35,795 bases of DNA, taken from Endomicrobium sp. Lineage in GTDB: Bacteria > Elusimicrobiota > Endomicrobiia > Endomicrobiales > Endomicrobiaceae. The stretch lies in contig JAISWG010000009.1 in assembly GCA_031271205.1 (NCBI GenBank), positions 1 to 35,795 of the forward strand, given 5' to 3'. This document shows, piece by piece, positions 8,896 through 16,464 of the stretch; position 1 is the stretch's first letter, and every line of letters begins with the position of its first letter. The notes beneath the pieces are model-generated. The model saw nothing but the letters and a program-made list of their open reading frames with translations. It was not told the DNA's origin and did no database searches. A program made the translations under genes and the position numbers.

Positions 8896-9514
8896 TTTTG
8901 CTGTTTTGTTATTTGTTATTTTTTTTAGTGCAGCTGTTTCTTGTACTCATGATTCAATATTTAAATATAAAATCTTTGATAATGAAAATACAGAAATAAT
9001 TTCTGACAAAATATTTTTTGATAAAAAACATTCAGAATTTTTGGCTTCTGGGAATATAAAAGTTGTGTCAAAATTTACGAATGGGAAGAAAGTTGAAGCG
9101 TTGGGAAGTTTTGCCAAATATAATACAAATTCAGGAAAAGGCACGTTGTGGGGTGGTAGTGGTAAAAAAACTTCAGTAAAATATTTTATCAAAGATTCGC
9201 CAACGCCTGTTATAATATTGGCGGAAGAGTTGCAATTTGATGAGAACGAAAAAAATATAAAAGCATTCGGTGACGTGTTTGTTGTTATGTCTTCGGGTAC
9301 TGTTCGCTCCGATAATGCTATGTTTGATCAAGAAACATCTGTGGCGGTATTTAAAAAAGATAAAAAAAAACCTGTCGCTGAAGTTAGATATGAAGACAAA
9401 AAACAACTTTATGAAGCTAATAAAATAATTTTTTACGATGATAATTATGTCAAAAAAATATTTATGGAAGGGGATGTTAAAGGTAAGATAGAAATTAAAG
9501 ATACAATAAAATGA
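8837..9514 (+). CDS. lptA: LptA/OstA-like periplasmic LPS transport protein
   Basis: The roughly 225-residue protein has an N-terminal hydrophobic segment (about 17-34, ending SAAVSC, a possible lipobox) followed by an OstA/LptA beta domain. The domain shows the recurring pattern of LPS-bridge repeats, for example SDKIFFDKKHSEFLASGNI, FDENEKNIKAFGDV and DDNYVKKIFMEGDV. LptA links the inner-membrane LptC to the outer-membrane LptD. It overlaps the lptC end and runs into lptB as ATGA. The start at 8837 follows GAGG. The family assignment rests on repeat pattern and context, because LptA sequences diverge strongly. Confidence 0.83.
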   Translation: MRTLNLKRLLLRISEQFLIDFAVLLFVIFFSAAVSCTHDSIFKYKIFDNENTEIISDKIFFDKKHSEFLASGNIKVVSKFTNGKKVEALGSFAKYNTNSGKGTLWGGSGKKTSVKYFIKDSPTPVIILAEELQFDENEKNIKAFGDVFVVMSSGTVRSDNAMFDQETSVAVFKKDKKKPVAEVRYEDKKQLYEANKIIFYDDNYVKKIFMEGDVKGKIEIKDTIK

Positions 9515-10230
9515 TACTAAAAACCGAAGAATTATTTAAAAAATATAAGAGCAGAATGGTTGTAAACGGTGTAAGTATAAGTGTTAGACAGGGTGAGATT
9601 GTGGGCTTGCTTGGTCCTAACGGAGCTGGAAAAACTACAACTTTTTATATGACGGTTGGTATTGTTAAACCATATGACGGAAGAGTTTATTTTGGTGATA
9701 ACGAGATTACTGATTGGCCTATGTATCAAAGAGCGCGTGCAGGAGTCAGTTATCTTGCTCAAGATTCTTCAATATTTCGTGGTTTGAGCGTAGAAGACAA
9801 TTTAATGGCTGTTGTTCAAATGCTTGCTGTTTCAAAAAGCAAGCAACAAGAAAAAGTTGACTTGTTGCTTGAAAATTTTGGTCTTACAAGATTCAGAAAA
9901 CAGATGAGTGTTACTCTTTCAGGTGGCGAAAAAAGAAGACTTGAAATTGCGAGGGCTCTGATAATAGATCCTAAATTTTTACTTCTAGACGAGCCTTTTG
10001 TAGGAATTGATCCAATTACTGTTGACGATATACAAAAAATTATAAGGAGTCTTAAAGATAAAGGATTGGGAATTTTAATAACAGATCATAACGTAAGAGA
10101 AACTCTTGAAATTATTGATAGAGCTTACATTATTTATGAAGGAAAAATTTTACTTGAAGGTGGTGCCAAAGAACTACTAGAGAATCCTAAAGCAAAGAAA
10201 GTATATCTTGGAGATAATTTTAAGATGTAG
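9511..10230 (+). CDS. lptB: LPS export ABC transporter ATPase LptB
   Basis: LptB is the cytoplasmic ATPase that powers LPS extraction by LptFG. The 239-residue length is standard. Visible motifs are Walker A GPNGAGKTT (35-43), Q-loop Q84, signature LSGGE (136-140), Walker B FLLLDEP with D160 and E161, and the switch histidine in TDHNVRET. The gene is coupled to lptA by a four-base overlap. In many genomes rpoN follows lptB; here hpf follows directly. Confidence 0.96.
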   Translation: MILKTEELFKKYKSRMVVNGVSISVRQGEIVGLLGPNGAGKTTTFYMTVGIVKPYDGRVYFGDNEITDWPMYQRARAGVSYLAQDSSIFRGLSVEDNLMAVVQMLAVSKSKQQEKVDLLLENFGLTRFRKQMSVTLSGGEKRRLEIARALIIDPKFLLLDEPFVGIDPITVDDIQKIIRSLKDKGLGILITDHNVRETLEIIDRAYIIYEGKILLEGGAKELLENPKAKKVYLGDNFKM

Positions 10231-10242
10231 ATAAAATAGAAG

Positions 10243-10272
10243 TTTGTTAAATTTTCTTGACAATTTAACAAA
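10243..10272. repeat. Perfect inverted repeat between lptB and hpf
   Basis: The arms TTTGTTAAATT (10243-10253) and AATTTAACAAA (10262-10272) pair perfectly over 11 bases around an 8-base loop. There is no T-run after the second arm, so it is not a standard intrinsic terminator. A TTGACA hexamer (10257-10262) lies within it, about 56 bases before the hpf start, though the -10 partner is weak. It could be an operator over an hpf promoter or a processing hairpin. Confidence 0.5.
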
Positions 10273-10317
10273 TGTACTGAATTTTGTATATTTATATATA
10301 TCGTAAAGGGGAGATGA

Positions 10318-10782
10318 ATGCAAATTAACATAACGACAAGACATCTTAAACTGACAAATTCCATAGACTTTTACGTGCGAAAAAAAATTACAAAATGTGA
10401 AAAATTTTTCAATACAGTTGATGTGTTTGTCTATGTTATTTTGTCGGCTGAAAAAGACAGACAGACAACTGAAATTATTTTACGTTCCGAAAAAATTTCT
10501 TTTAGATTAAAAGAAGAATCAACAAATTTATACGCTTCAATAGATTTTGTTTCAGACAGATTTGAAAAACAACTCAGAAAACAAAAAGACATCTCAAAAA
10601 AAGTTCACAGAAAAGACAAGTTCGCAATTTTTAAGAAACGCAATACTGAAGAAGTTTTTTCTTATGATACTAATCGCTATAGAAGAAGATTTAAAAACAA
10701 AAATTTTAGAAACAAATACTTTGATTTGCAACCTGTTATGATTAAAAAAACAATTAACAAGATGACCAATTTAAATTATTAG
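10318..10782 (+). CDS. hpf: Ribosome hibernation-promoting factor, truncated long form
   Basis: HPF binds the 30S decoding region and silences ribosomes in slow growth. The N-terminal domain is intact (residues 1 to about 100), starting MQINITTRHLKLTNS after a strong GGGGAG ribosome binding site. After a basic linker, residues about 133-150 (KYFDLQPVMIKKTINKM) match the beginning of the C-terminal dimerisation domain of long HPF, where KxFxLKPM is typical. A TAG then ends the reading frame at 154 residues, and the rest of that domain is found as an out-of-frame remnant downstream. The protein may still inactivate ribosomes like short HPF, but long-HPF-style dimerisation is probably lost. Confidence 0.85.
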   Translation: MQINITTRHLKLTNSIDFYVRKKITKCEKFFNTVDVFVYVILSAEKDRQTTEIILRSEKISFRLKEESTNLYASIDFVSDRFEKQLRKQKDISKKVHRKDKFAIFKKRNTEEVFSYDTNRYRRRFKNKNFRNKYFDLQPVMIKKTINKMTNLNY

Positions 10783-10783
10783 G

Positions 10784-10811
10784 TTGTAAAGTATATAAAT
10801 ATATATATAAT
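10784..10811 (+). promoter_or_regulatory. Possible promoter for ptsN-hprK-rapZ
   Basis: TTGTAA (10784-10789) and TATAAT (10806-10811), separated by 16 bases, form a plausible sigma-70 promoter. Transcription would start near 10818, about 100 bases before ptsN. It lies inside the decayed end of hpf, so it may be newly formed or fortuitous in AT-rich DNA. Confidence 0.45.
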
Positions 10812-10849
10812 ACGTTAAGAACGTATTGAACGATAAAATAAACGTTCTT
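10809..10849. repeat. Two overlapping dyads before ptsN
   Basis: Dyad 1 has arms AATACGTT (10809-10816) and AACGTATT (10820-10827). Dyad 2 has arms AAGAACGT (10817-10824) and ACGTTCTT (10842-10849). They share bases, so in RNA they would be mutually exclusive; in DNA dyad 1 overlaps the proposed -10 and start site. The region is decayed hpf coding sequence, so a regulatory role is uncertain. Confidence 0.4.
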
Positions 10850-10917
10850 TACCATTGCAATGACAGTGAGTTTGTAGCTTTTATAGTTTAACGAAATGTA
10901 AATAGGAGAAAAAGTAG

Positions 10918-11376
10918 ATGAAGATTATGGATTTTTTGAGTCAGAATGCAATAATTGTTGATTTGAAAGCAACAGATAAAAAGTCGGCAATTGCAGAACT
11001 GGTTGAAGTTTTAAAAAATACTAAAAAGATTAAAAACAGTGATGATATAATAAATGTTGTTTTAGAAAGAGAGAGGCTCGGTTCAACAGGAATCGGCCAG
11101 GGTGTTGCGCTTCCTCATGGTAAGACTGATTTTTTGCAGGAACAAGTTGGAGTTCTTGGTATATCTCATAAAGGCATAGAGTTTAATTCTCTTGATGGCG
11201 AACCTGTTCATATGATTTTTCTTTTAATTGGACCCGTTGAAGTTGCTGGACAACATTTGAAGGCTTTGTCGAGAATTTCAAGATTATTTAAAGATAAATT
11301 TTTAAGACAAGCCATAAAAGAAGCTAAAACTAAACAAGAAGTGGCAAGGCTTATACAGCAAGAGGATACTTATTGA
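10918..11376 (+). CDS. ptsN: Nitrogen-type PTS EIIA component (PtsN/FruA-like)
   Basis: The 152-residue protein is a fructose/nitrogen-family EIIA domain. The phosphoacceptor is H67 in GVALPHGK, and the adjacent STGIGQG is typical. As a stand-alone domain beside hpf and rapZ it corresponds to EIIA-Ntr, a regulatory phosphoprotein, not part of a sugar permease. AGGAG lies about 11 bases before the ATG. With HPr and EI retained downstream, it is a plausible end point of the remaining phosphorelay. Confidence 0.92.
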   Translation: MKIMDFLSQNAIIVDLKATDKKSAIAELVEVLKNTKKIKNSDDIINVVLERERLGSTGIGQGVALPHGKTDFLQEQVGVLGISHKGIEFNSLDGEPVHMIFLLIGPVEVAGQHLKALSRISRLFKDKFLRQAIKEAKTKQEVARLIQQEDTY

Positions 11377-11380
11377 TTTG

Positions 11381-12316
11381 ATGGCTATGGATGTAGATCT
11401 TCTTATCAGAGAAAAAAGCTGGATTTTCAAATTCAAACTGTTAGCAGGAAAAGACGGTATTTGTAGGTGTATTACTGTGCCTGATATAAATAGGCCGGGT
11501 CTTGCTTTGGCTGGTTTCTTAGAACATTTTCCGTATGAGTGCATACAGGTTATAGGTATAACAGAATATACATATTTTAGACATTTGGATAATGATTTTC
11601 AAATAAAAGTGTTGACTAAAATTTTTTCAAACGAAAAAGCTGTGGCTTGTATTTTAACTAGAGATTTAGTGCCTACTGATACTATGCTTAAAGTTTTTTC
11701 TGATTTAGATGTTCCTCTTTTAAATACGCCTTTAATGGCTTCTCCTTTTGCTAGGGATTTAAATTATTACTTAGATAATAAGCTTGCACCTTCAATTAAA
11801 ATACACGGTGTTATGGCGAATGTTTATGGACTTGGGGTTTTAATTGTAGGAAAATCTGGAATAGGAAAATCAGAATGCGTACTTGAACTTATTAAAAGAG
11901 GACACAAATTTATTGCTGACGATATAGTTAATATAAAGAAACTTTCTTCTGGGAAATTTTTGACAGGAAGTGGTTTAGATATTACAGAACATTTAATGGA
12001 AGTAAGAGGTATAGGAATTATAGATATTAAAGAACTTTTTGGTGTTGGAAATATTTTATATGAGTCCAAAGTGGAGCTGGTTATAAAACTTGAAGAGTGG
12101 GACCAACTTAAAAAATATGATAGAATTGGAATTGACGATTATTATGTAGAGTATTTAGGTATTGAAGTTCCTGAGATTACAATTCCTATTGCACCTGGCA
12201 GAAATATTGCTATTCTTATTGAAACGGCAAGTTTAAATCAAAGGCTAAAAAACAATGGGCATTTTACTGCTAAAGCATTAGACTCTAAATTGCGTCAAGA
12301 ACTAAACAACCAATAA
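11381..12316 (+). CDS. hprK: HPr kinase/phosphorylase
   Basis: HprK phosphorylates HPr on Ser46 with ATP or pyrophosphate and reverses the reaction, linking PTS state to metabolism. The protein is about 311 residues, the usual length. It has an N-terminal DRTGG-like domain and a C-terminal catalytic domain with the P-loop GKSGIGKSE (near 157-165), the preceding conserved histidine in IHGVM, the acidic pair in IADDIV, and the HprK signature EVRGIGIID. A TTG three bases earlier (11378) or a later ATG are alternative starts. Target Ser46 is present in the ptsH product of this window, so the pair is functionally consistent. Confidence 0.95.
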   Translation: MAMDVDLLIREKSWIFKFKLLAGKDGICRCITVPDINRPGLALAGFLEHFPYECIQVIGITEYTYFRHLDNDFQIKVLTKIFSNEKAVACILTRDLVPTDTMLKVFSDLDVPLLNTPLMASPFARDLNYYLDNKLAPSIKIHGVMANVYGLGVLIVGKSGIGKSECVLELIKRGHKFIADDIVNIKKLSSGKFLTGSGLDITEHLMEVRGIGIIDIKELFGVGNILYESKVELVIKLEEWDQLKKYDRIGIDDYYVEYLGIEVPEITIPIAPGRNIAILIETASLNQRLKNNGHFTAKALDSKLRQELNNQ

Positions 12317-12319
12317 CCT

Positions 12320-13234
12320 ATGACTAAATTATATATAATTTCGGGTATGTCGGGAGCAGGCAAGAGTCAGGCCCTCAAAATTTTTGAAGATTTTGGGTTT
12401 GTTTGCGTCGATAATATGCCTGTTCAGATGATTGTTAATTTTATAGACATATGTGTAAGGGATTCCAAAAAATATAAAAACGTCGCAATAGGCATAGACT
12501 CCAGAGCTGGAGAATATCTTTCAGAATTAAAAAATTTTCTTGCAGTTCTAAAAGACAAAAAAATTAGCTATAAGATTATTTTTTTTACAGCTTCCGATGA
12601 TATTATTTTGAGACGTTATTCAGAAACTCGCCACCACCATCCTAGTGGCAAATCAGTTTGTGATGGAATAAAGCAAGAAAGAAAAATACTAGATAATATT
12701 TTTAGCGTTGCCGATGAATTTATTGACACTTCAAACCTTACGATAGGAGAGTTGAAAAAAATAATTTCAGTTCTTGTTGATATTCAGCAATTTGAAAAAC
12801 GATATTTAAACATTTCAGTTATATCTTTTGGCTATAAGTACGGTATTCCAAATGATGCAGATATAGTTTACGATGTGCGTTTTATAACAAATCCTAATTA
12901 TGTTCATGAATTAAAGTATAAAACAGGTCGTGATAAATCTGTTCAGAGATATATAGAAAAATATAAGGAGTTTAAAGTATTTTTTAAAAAATTTTCAGAA
13001 CTTATTGAAAGCACTCTCCCAGGTTACATAAACGAGGGGAAGAGTTATCTAATTGTCGCAATAGGATGTACTGGCGGACGCCACAGGTCTGTTTTTACAG
13101 CTGAAAAGCTAGTTGCTTTTTTGAAAAGCAAAAAATATAAAGTGAAGCTTAGTCACAGAGACATTCTAAGAGGTTGTAATAGTGGAAAATTAATATCTGA
13201 AATTTATAACAGAAGAAGAATAAAAGATGATTGA
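12320..13234 (+). CDS. rapZ: RNase adapter / nucleotide-binding protein RapZ
   Basis: RapZ (YvcJ family) is a P-loop protein that in E. coli guides small-RNA decay controlling glucosamine-6-phosphate synthase and in other bacteria binds nucleotides with less defined roles. The 304 residues include Walker A GMSGAGKS (9-16), the conserved ETRHHHP and DVRFITNP segments, and the C-terminal GCTGGRHRSV. It is three bases from hprK, and its end overlaps the start of a dead EIIA gene, showing that the original operon ran on into PTS permease genes. Confidence 0.94.
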   Translation: MTKLYIISGMSGAGKSQALKIFEDFGFVCVDNMPVQMIVNFIDICVRDSKKYKNVAIGIDSRAGEYLSELKNFLAVLKDKKISYKIIFFTASDDIILRRYSETRHHHPSGKSVCDGIKQERKILDNIFSVADEFIDTSNLTIGELKKIISVLVDIQQFEKRYLNISVISFGYKYGIPNDADIVYDVRFITNPNYVHELKYKTGRDKSVQRYIEKYKEFKVFFKKFSELIESTLPGYINEGKSYLIVAIGCTGGRHRSVFTAEKLVAFLKSKKYKVKLSHRDILRGCNSGKLISEIYNRRRIKDD

Positions 13235-13540
13235 GATTATTATGGTGGCTCATTACGACTTAGCTTCTGAACTGATAAGTTCTACTGTTAGCTATATCTG
13301 GCAAACAATCTAATCTTTATTTTATTGTATTTAGTCAAACGATATTTCTTTTGGACAGTGCGTTTACGTATATGTTTGGAGGTACTTCTTGCGATTATAT
13401 TATTTACTGTGATGTTAAGTAAAGCAGATGTAAGTTTGCCTGAACTTGCTAATAAAAAAGCATTGATTAATGGACAAAAAGTATAGTAAATATAAAAAAG
13501 ATGTTAAAAGAACCTTTAGGCTAAGTTATGTAAATGGAAA
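13227..13540 (+). pseudogene. Mannose-family PTS EIIA pseudogene
   Basis: From the ATG at 13227, overlapping the rapZ stop, the frame reads MIEIIMVAHYDLASELISS, the typical start of a mannose/sorbose-family EIIA, where the phosphoacceptor His is usually H9-H10 (here H9 in VAHYD). A stop follows after about 30 codons. Another frame gives YMFGGTSCDYI (about 13350-13385), matching the conserved DLFGGTPCN motif, and later VSLPELANKKALINGQK. Multiple frameshifts and stops make it nonfunctional. The end is approximate. Confidence 0.8.
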
Positions 13541-13554
13541 CCAAAATAATATCC

Positions 13555-14035
13555 ATGGTTTTTAATCAGAATTGATGACAGTTTGGTACATGGTCAAATA
13601 GTGCAAGGTTGGCTTAGAAGTCTTGACGTAGATATTGTTTTCAGTTGCTTCGATTTAGTTGCAAATGATAAAATGCGACAGATTCTTATGGAGTGGCTTT
13701 GACAAGTTTTATAAAATTTGACGTGAAGACTCTTAAAGATGTGACAGTCTCACTGCTTAATGTATAATAAAGACTATGACAAAGAAAGAATTATGTTTTT
13801 AGTTACTTTAGTCATCAGAGATGTTGTATATATGTTGAAGAGAGGTTTAAAAATCAAATCTAAATATTACTGAATGTACATTTATATCTGGCAAAAACAG
13901 TTGATAGAGAATATGTGTGTGAATAATGAAGAAGTTGAGAGTTTAAAACAATACACTTTAATGGAATTGAAACAGAAGACAGAGTTCTTCCAGATGATGA
14001 AGAGGATATGTTGTGATATATTAGAAAGAACATCG
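13555..14035 (+). pseudogene. Mannose-family PTS EIIB pseudogene
   Basis: The frame at about 13560 reads FLIRIDDSLVHGQIVQGWLR, the diagnostic EIIB start with the active-site histidine in LVHGQ, and continues to NDKMRQILM. A stop at 13699 and frameshifts follow. Further matching pieces are TSFIKFDVKTLKDVTV (about 13700-13750), IRDVVYMLKRGLKIK (about 13815-13860) and, near 13965-14030, GIETEDRVLPDDEEDML. The order and spacing follow an intact EIIB of about 160 residues. Confidence 0.85.
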
Positions 14036-14771
14036 TAGGCTGTTTATGATATAGATAAATGAGAATAAAGTTAAGTTTATTTTTTGTACTAATAAATCAT
14101 CAGGCCTATTTGTAGATAGAAGAGTAGATAGAAGAATTGTTTGGTTTTTTTGAGAAGGTTTATTTCATATGGCAATAATAAAACTTTTATGGATATTATG
14201 TTTAAACCATTCAGAGATAAAATGAAACATACACACGCCAGCGGAAGATTTAGAAATATTTTAAATGGAACTTCTTGATTGTATAAAAATGTAAAAAACT
14301 TGTATATATCGGAAATCTTGAAATATTGTTAAAGTAAAATATTGTGAGCCATTAATAGTTTCAACTCTTGGCGGAGGTGAGTTATGGCAAAATAATAAAA
14401 GTATGTTATTATGTTGTGTGCTAAGCAAACTCTAAGTACATGAAAATTTTTGATTGTAAAGAAGCCAAAGGAGTTGACTTGCTAAAAGAGTATGGAAGCT
14501 ACTAAGTATGGCGAAAATTTTGTCAAATGTGACGTGAACACACTATTTTGATTATTCTTATTTATTGTAGCATGTTATGAATGCAGAAGTGTTAATAGAT
14601 TATTTATTATACTACTAAAACTGTTTTAAATTCAGATATGGATTTGAAAAAACTTATCAAGGAACTGCTGTGATTTTTCTCGTAAAATTTTTGATCAAGT
14701 CGTATAAAATTAAAACTTTTTCTTTACTACAAATGCAATTTTAAGAAAACGAAAGGATTGCAAAAAAGTTG
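14036..14771. other. Decayed region between EIIB and EIIC, possible metallo-hydrolase relic
   Basis: About 0.7 kb carries no open gene. Near 14190-14260 a plus-strand frame reads KTFMDIMF, KPFRDKMKHTHASG, then in another frame AEDLEIF. This resembles the C-terminal HTSGHA...EDL motif of RNase J-like metallo-beta-lactamase-fold proteins, but the match is short. Around 14350-14400 PLIVSTLGGGELWQNN can be read, which I do not recognise. The stretch probably contains one lost gene that stood between EIIB and EIIC. Confidence 0.35.
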
Positions 14772-15394
14772 TGAATATTTTTTCTTGTTTCTTTCATCGG
14801 ATCATTGTGCAGTGCTAACATAACTGTTTTTTTGGACAGTTTATGACTTATCGTCCTATATTTTGTACTCCAATTGTTGGTTTTATGTGATGCGGTTACA
14901 GTTTTTATATAGAGAGTGATTATATCAAAATTGTTTTTGATAAAAATCGTTTCTTTGGGGTAGCTGTTATTATAGATGTTTCAATGATAGGTATTTATTT
15001 GTTTTTTTGAATATGCATGTATTTCCCAGTATTTAAAGATGTGGTAATTTTAAACATACTTTTAGCCGCTTCTTTTGTTTATTTATGTAGATGGTGAAAA
15101 TTTATATTAGGAGAAAGTTTAACGTTAAAATAATGCATTTAGTAGAAGGTGGCACTAGAGATATTAAAAATTGGTATTTGGGCGGAGCTACTTCTTTTTC
15201 ATTTAATAACTTTTTGTTTATTTATTTGCTATTGTGGTTGGAGGCGAACTATTTTGTGATATTTATGCAGATTGTCAAAATATATTTTAAATGGATTAGC
15301 GAAAGCATGGTATTTATTTCCAGTGGCAAGGTTTTGGAGTGGCGTGTTAATTTGACTAATATAAGAGCTTTGTTTTTGATGAGGGATTCTAGAA
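14772..15394 (+). pseudogene. Mannose-family PTS EIIC pseudogene
   Basis: Fragments in several frames follow the order of an EIIC membrane subunit. Near 14840-14890 the frame reads QFMTYRPIFCTPIVGFM, matching the QxMLSRPIVxGPLVGL motif of this family. Near 15085-15240 it reads IYIRRKFNVKIMHLVEGG and GGATSFSFNNFLFIYLLLWL, the usual cytoplasmic loop plus next membrane helix. GLAKAWYLFPVARFWSGVLI follows at about 15295-15354 in another frame. An open stretch of 103 codons (15091-15402) is part of this corpse and is not a separate gene. Confidence 0.8.
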
Positions 15395-16140
15395 ATGATT
15401 AAATTGTATTTTCTAAAGTTTTCATAAGAAGTTTTTTCTGCGGTTATTGTGTAATTATGATCGAATGAAAATATAGTCTTTATTTTTATATTAAGACCAA
15501 TTTTTGATGTGCTTTAGACTGCAGAAAAAGATAAAAAGAAATTCTTTATAAGACAATGTAGTAGAATACTTTAATACTCAACTATATATGGTTCTGGCGT
15601 GATGATAACAGGGATGGTTTGTCAACATGGAAAAAGAAACAGTCAAGATGGAACTACTGTGGGTGCTTAGTCGTAAATATGTAATATGAAAGAGTTAAAA
15701 GCAATATATCAGGCCCTCTTGCGGCTATGGAGAGCCTTATATAGAGTTTTGATAGAACATGTTATCATTTCTGAATATGGCTATAATGGTTATTTTTCTC
15801 TACTGGATTAGTAGAGTATATCATTTAGCTCGATTATTTTTTTATATTGTTTATAATTCCCTACATTTATAGATGAGAGTCTCTCTTTTATATGAAAGTT
15901 TTAAATATGGCGACAATAATATGGAAATCTTTAGTTTATTTTAACTCAATGTCAGATACTATGCTCGCTTCGGAGTCTTTATAATGTTTCTTGCAGCTTT
16001 TTTCTTCATATTTAGTTTTTTGGTTTTAGTAATGAAGGAAAGCTTTTTAATTTAAGTTATATTGATTTATTTGTATATATGGTGATTTTTTTTGTTTTCG
16101 TTTTTACAACAAGTAAATTCGGTTGATATTTTTTATGTTT
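15395..16140 (+). pseudogene. Mannose-family PTS EIID pseudogene
   Basis: From the ATG at 15395 broken frames give KVFIRSFF and NYDRMK (compare the RSFFLQASWNYERMQ start of EIID). VEYFNTQLYM (about 15560-15590) corresponds to the FFNTHPYxA motif. ISGPLAAMESLI (about 15708-15740) corresponds to MGPLAGIGDSL, and FFYIVYNSLHL plus MRVSLLYESFKYGD (about 15840-15915) to the family's NIxHLWxRxxGxxxGYxxG. Stops and frameshifts are frequent throughout. It ends just before ptsH. Confidence 0.8.
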
Positions 16141-16188
16141 TTTTGTTCTAATTATGTGCATAACAATATCTGTTTTAGGAATATAAAA

Positions 16189-16452
16189 ATGAAGGAAAAA
16201 ATTATAGTTGTTTTAAATAAAGCTGGGTTACACGCAAGACCTGCTGCAACTCTTGTACAAACTCTAAATAAATATCAATCAGTTATTAAAATTTTAAAAA
16301 ATGATCTTGAGGCTGATGCCAAAAGTGTAATAGGTGTTATGGCGTTAGCAGCTGCTTACGGAAGCAAATTAAAATTTATTGCGGATGGCCCTGATGAATA
16401 TGAAGCTATTGTTACCATAGAAAATTTATTTGATTCTAAATTTGGCGAATAA
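16189..16452 (+). CDS. ptsH: Phosphocarrier protein HPr
   Basis: HPr carries the phosphoryl group from EI to EIIA domains. With the start at 16189 (AGGA nine bases upstream) the protein is 87 residues, the normal size. H15 lies in AGLHARPAA, and S46 in KSVIGVM is the target of HprK. An upstream in-frame extension to 16123 covers only the tail of the EIID pseudogene and is not part of the protein. It is 12 bases from ptsI. All sites needed for both phosphorylations are present although the adjacent permease genes are dead. Confidence 0.95.
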   Translation: MKEKIIVVLNKAGLHARPAATLVQTLNKYQSVIKILKNDLEADAKSVIGVMALAAAYGSKLKFIADGPDEYEAIVTIENLFDSKFGE

Positions 16453-16464
16453 GGAGCTTCTAAT

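Larger units (their letters stand above)
10783..10891 (+). pseudogene. hpf: Remnant of the hpf C-terminal dimerisation domain
   Basis: Beyond the hpf stop, another frame reads YVKNVLNDKINVLYHCND and ends in a stop at 10889-10891. This matches the end of the long-HPF C-terminal domain, where a pattern like INVVYRRKDGxYGLI is usual. The hpf stop codon plus a frameshift near 10790-10811 therefore separate the domain from the N-terminal part. The remnant occupies the hpf-ptsN gap and overlaps the proposed ptsN promoter. Confidence 0.75.

Noticed and set aside
9360-9370. A-run in lptA as another slippage site
   Set aside because: The lptA frame is continuous through the run and the protein features on both sides are in the same frame, so no correction is needed.
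10547-10741. 64-codon open stretch overlapping hpf in another frame
   Set aside because: It lies wholly within hpf and encodes a lysine-rich shadow without its own start signal.
15091-15402. 103-codon open stretch as a separate small gene
   Set aside because: Its sequence matches the loop and membrane part of the mannose-family EIIC, with the next piece in another frame, so it belongs to the EIIC pseudogene.
16123-16188. N-terminal extension of HPr
   Set aside because: HPr is complete from 16189 with H15 and S46 in canonical positions; the extension is the tail of the EIID pseudogene.
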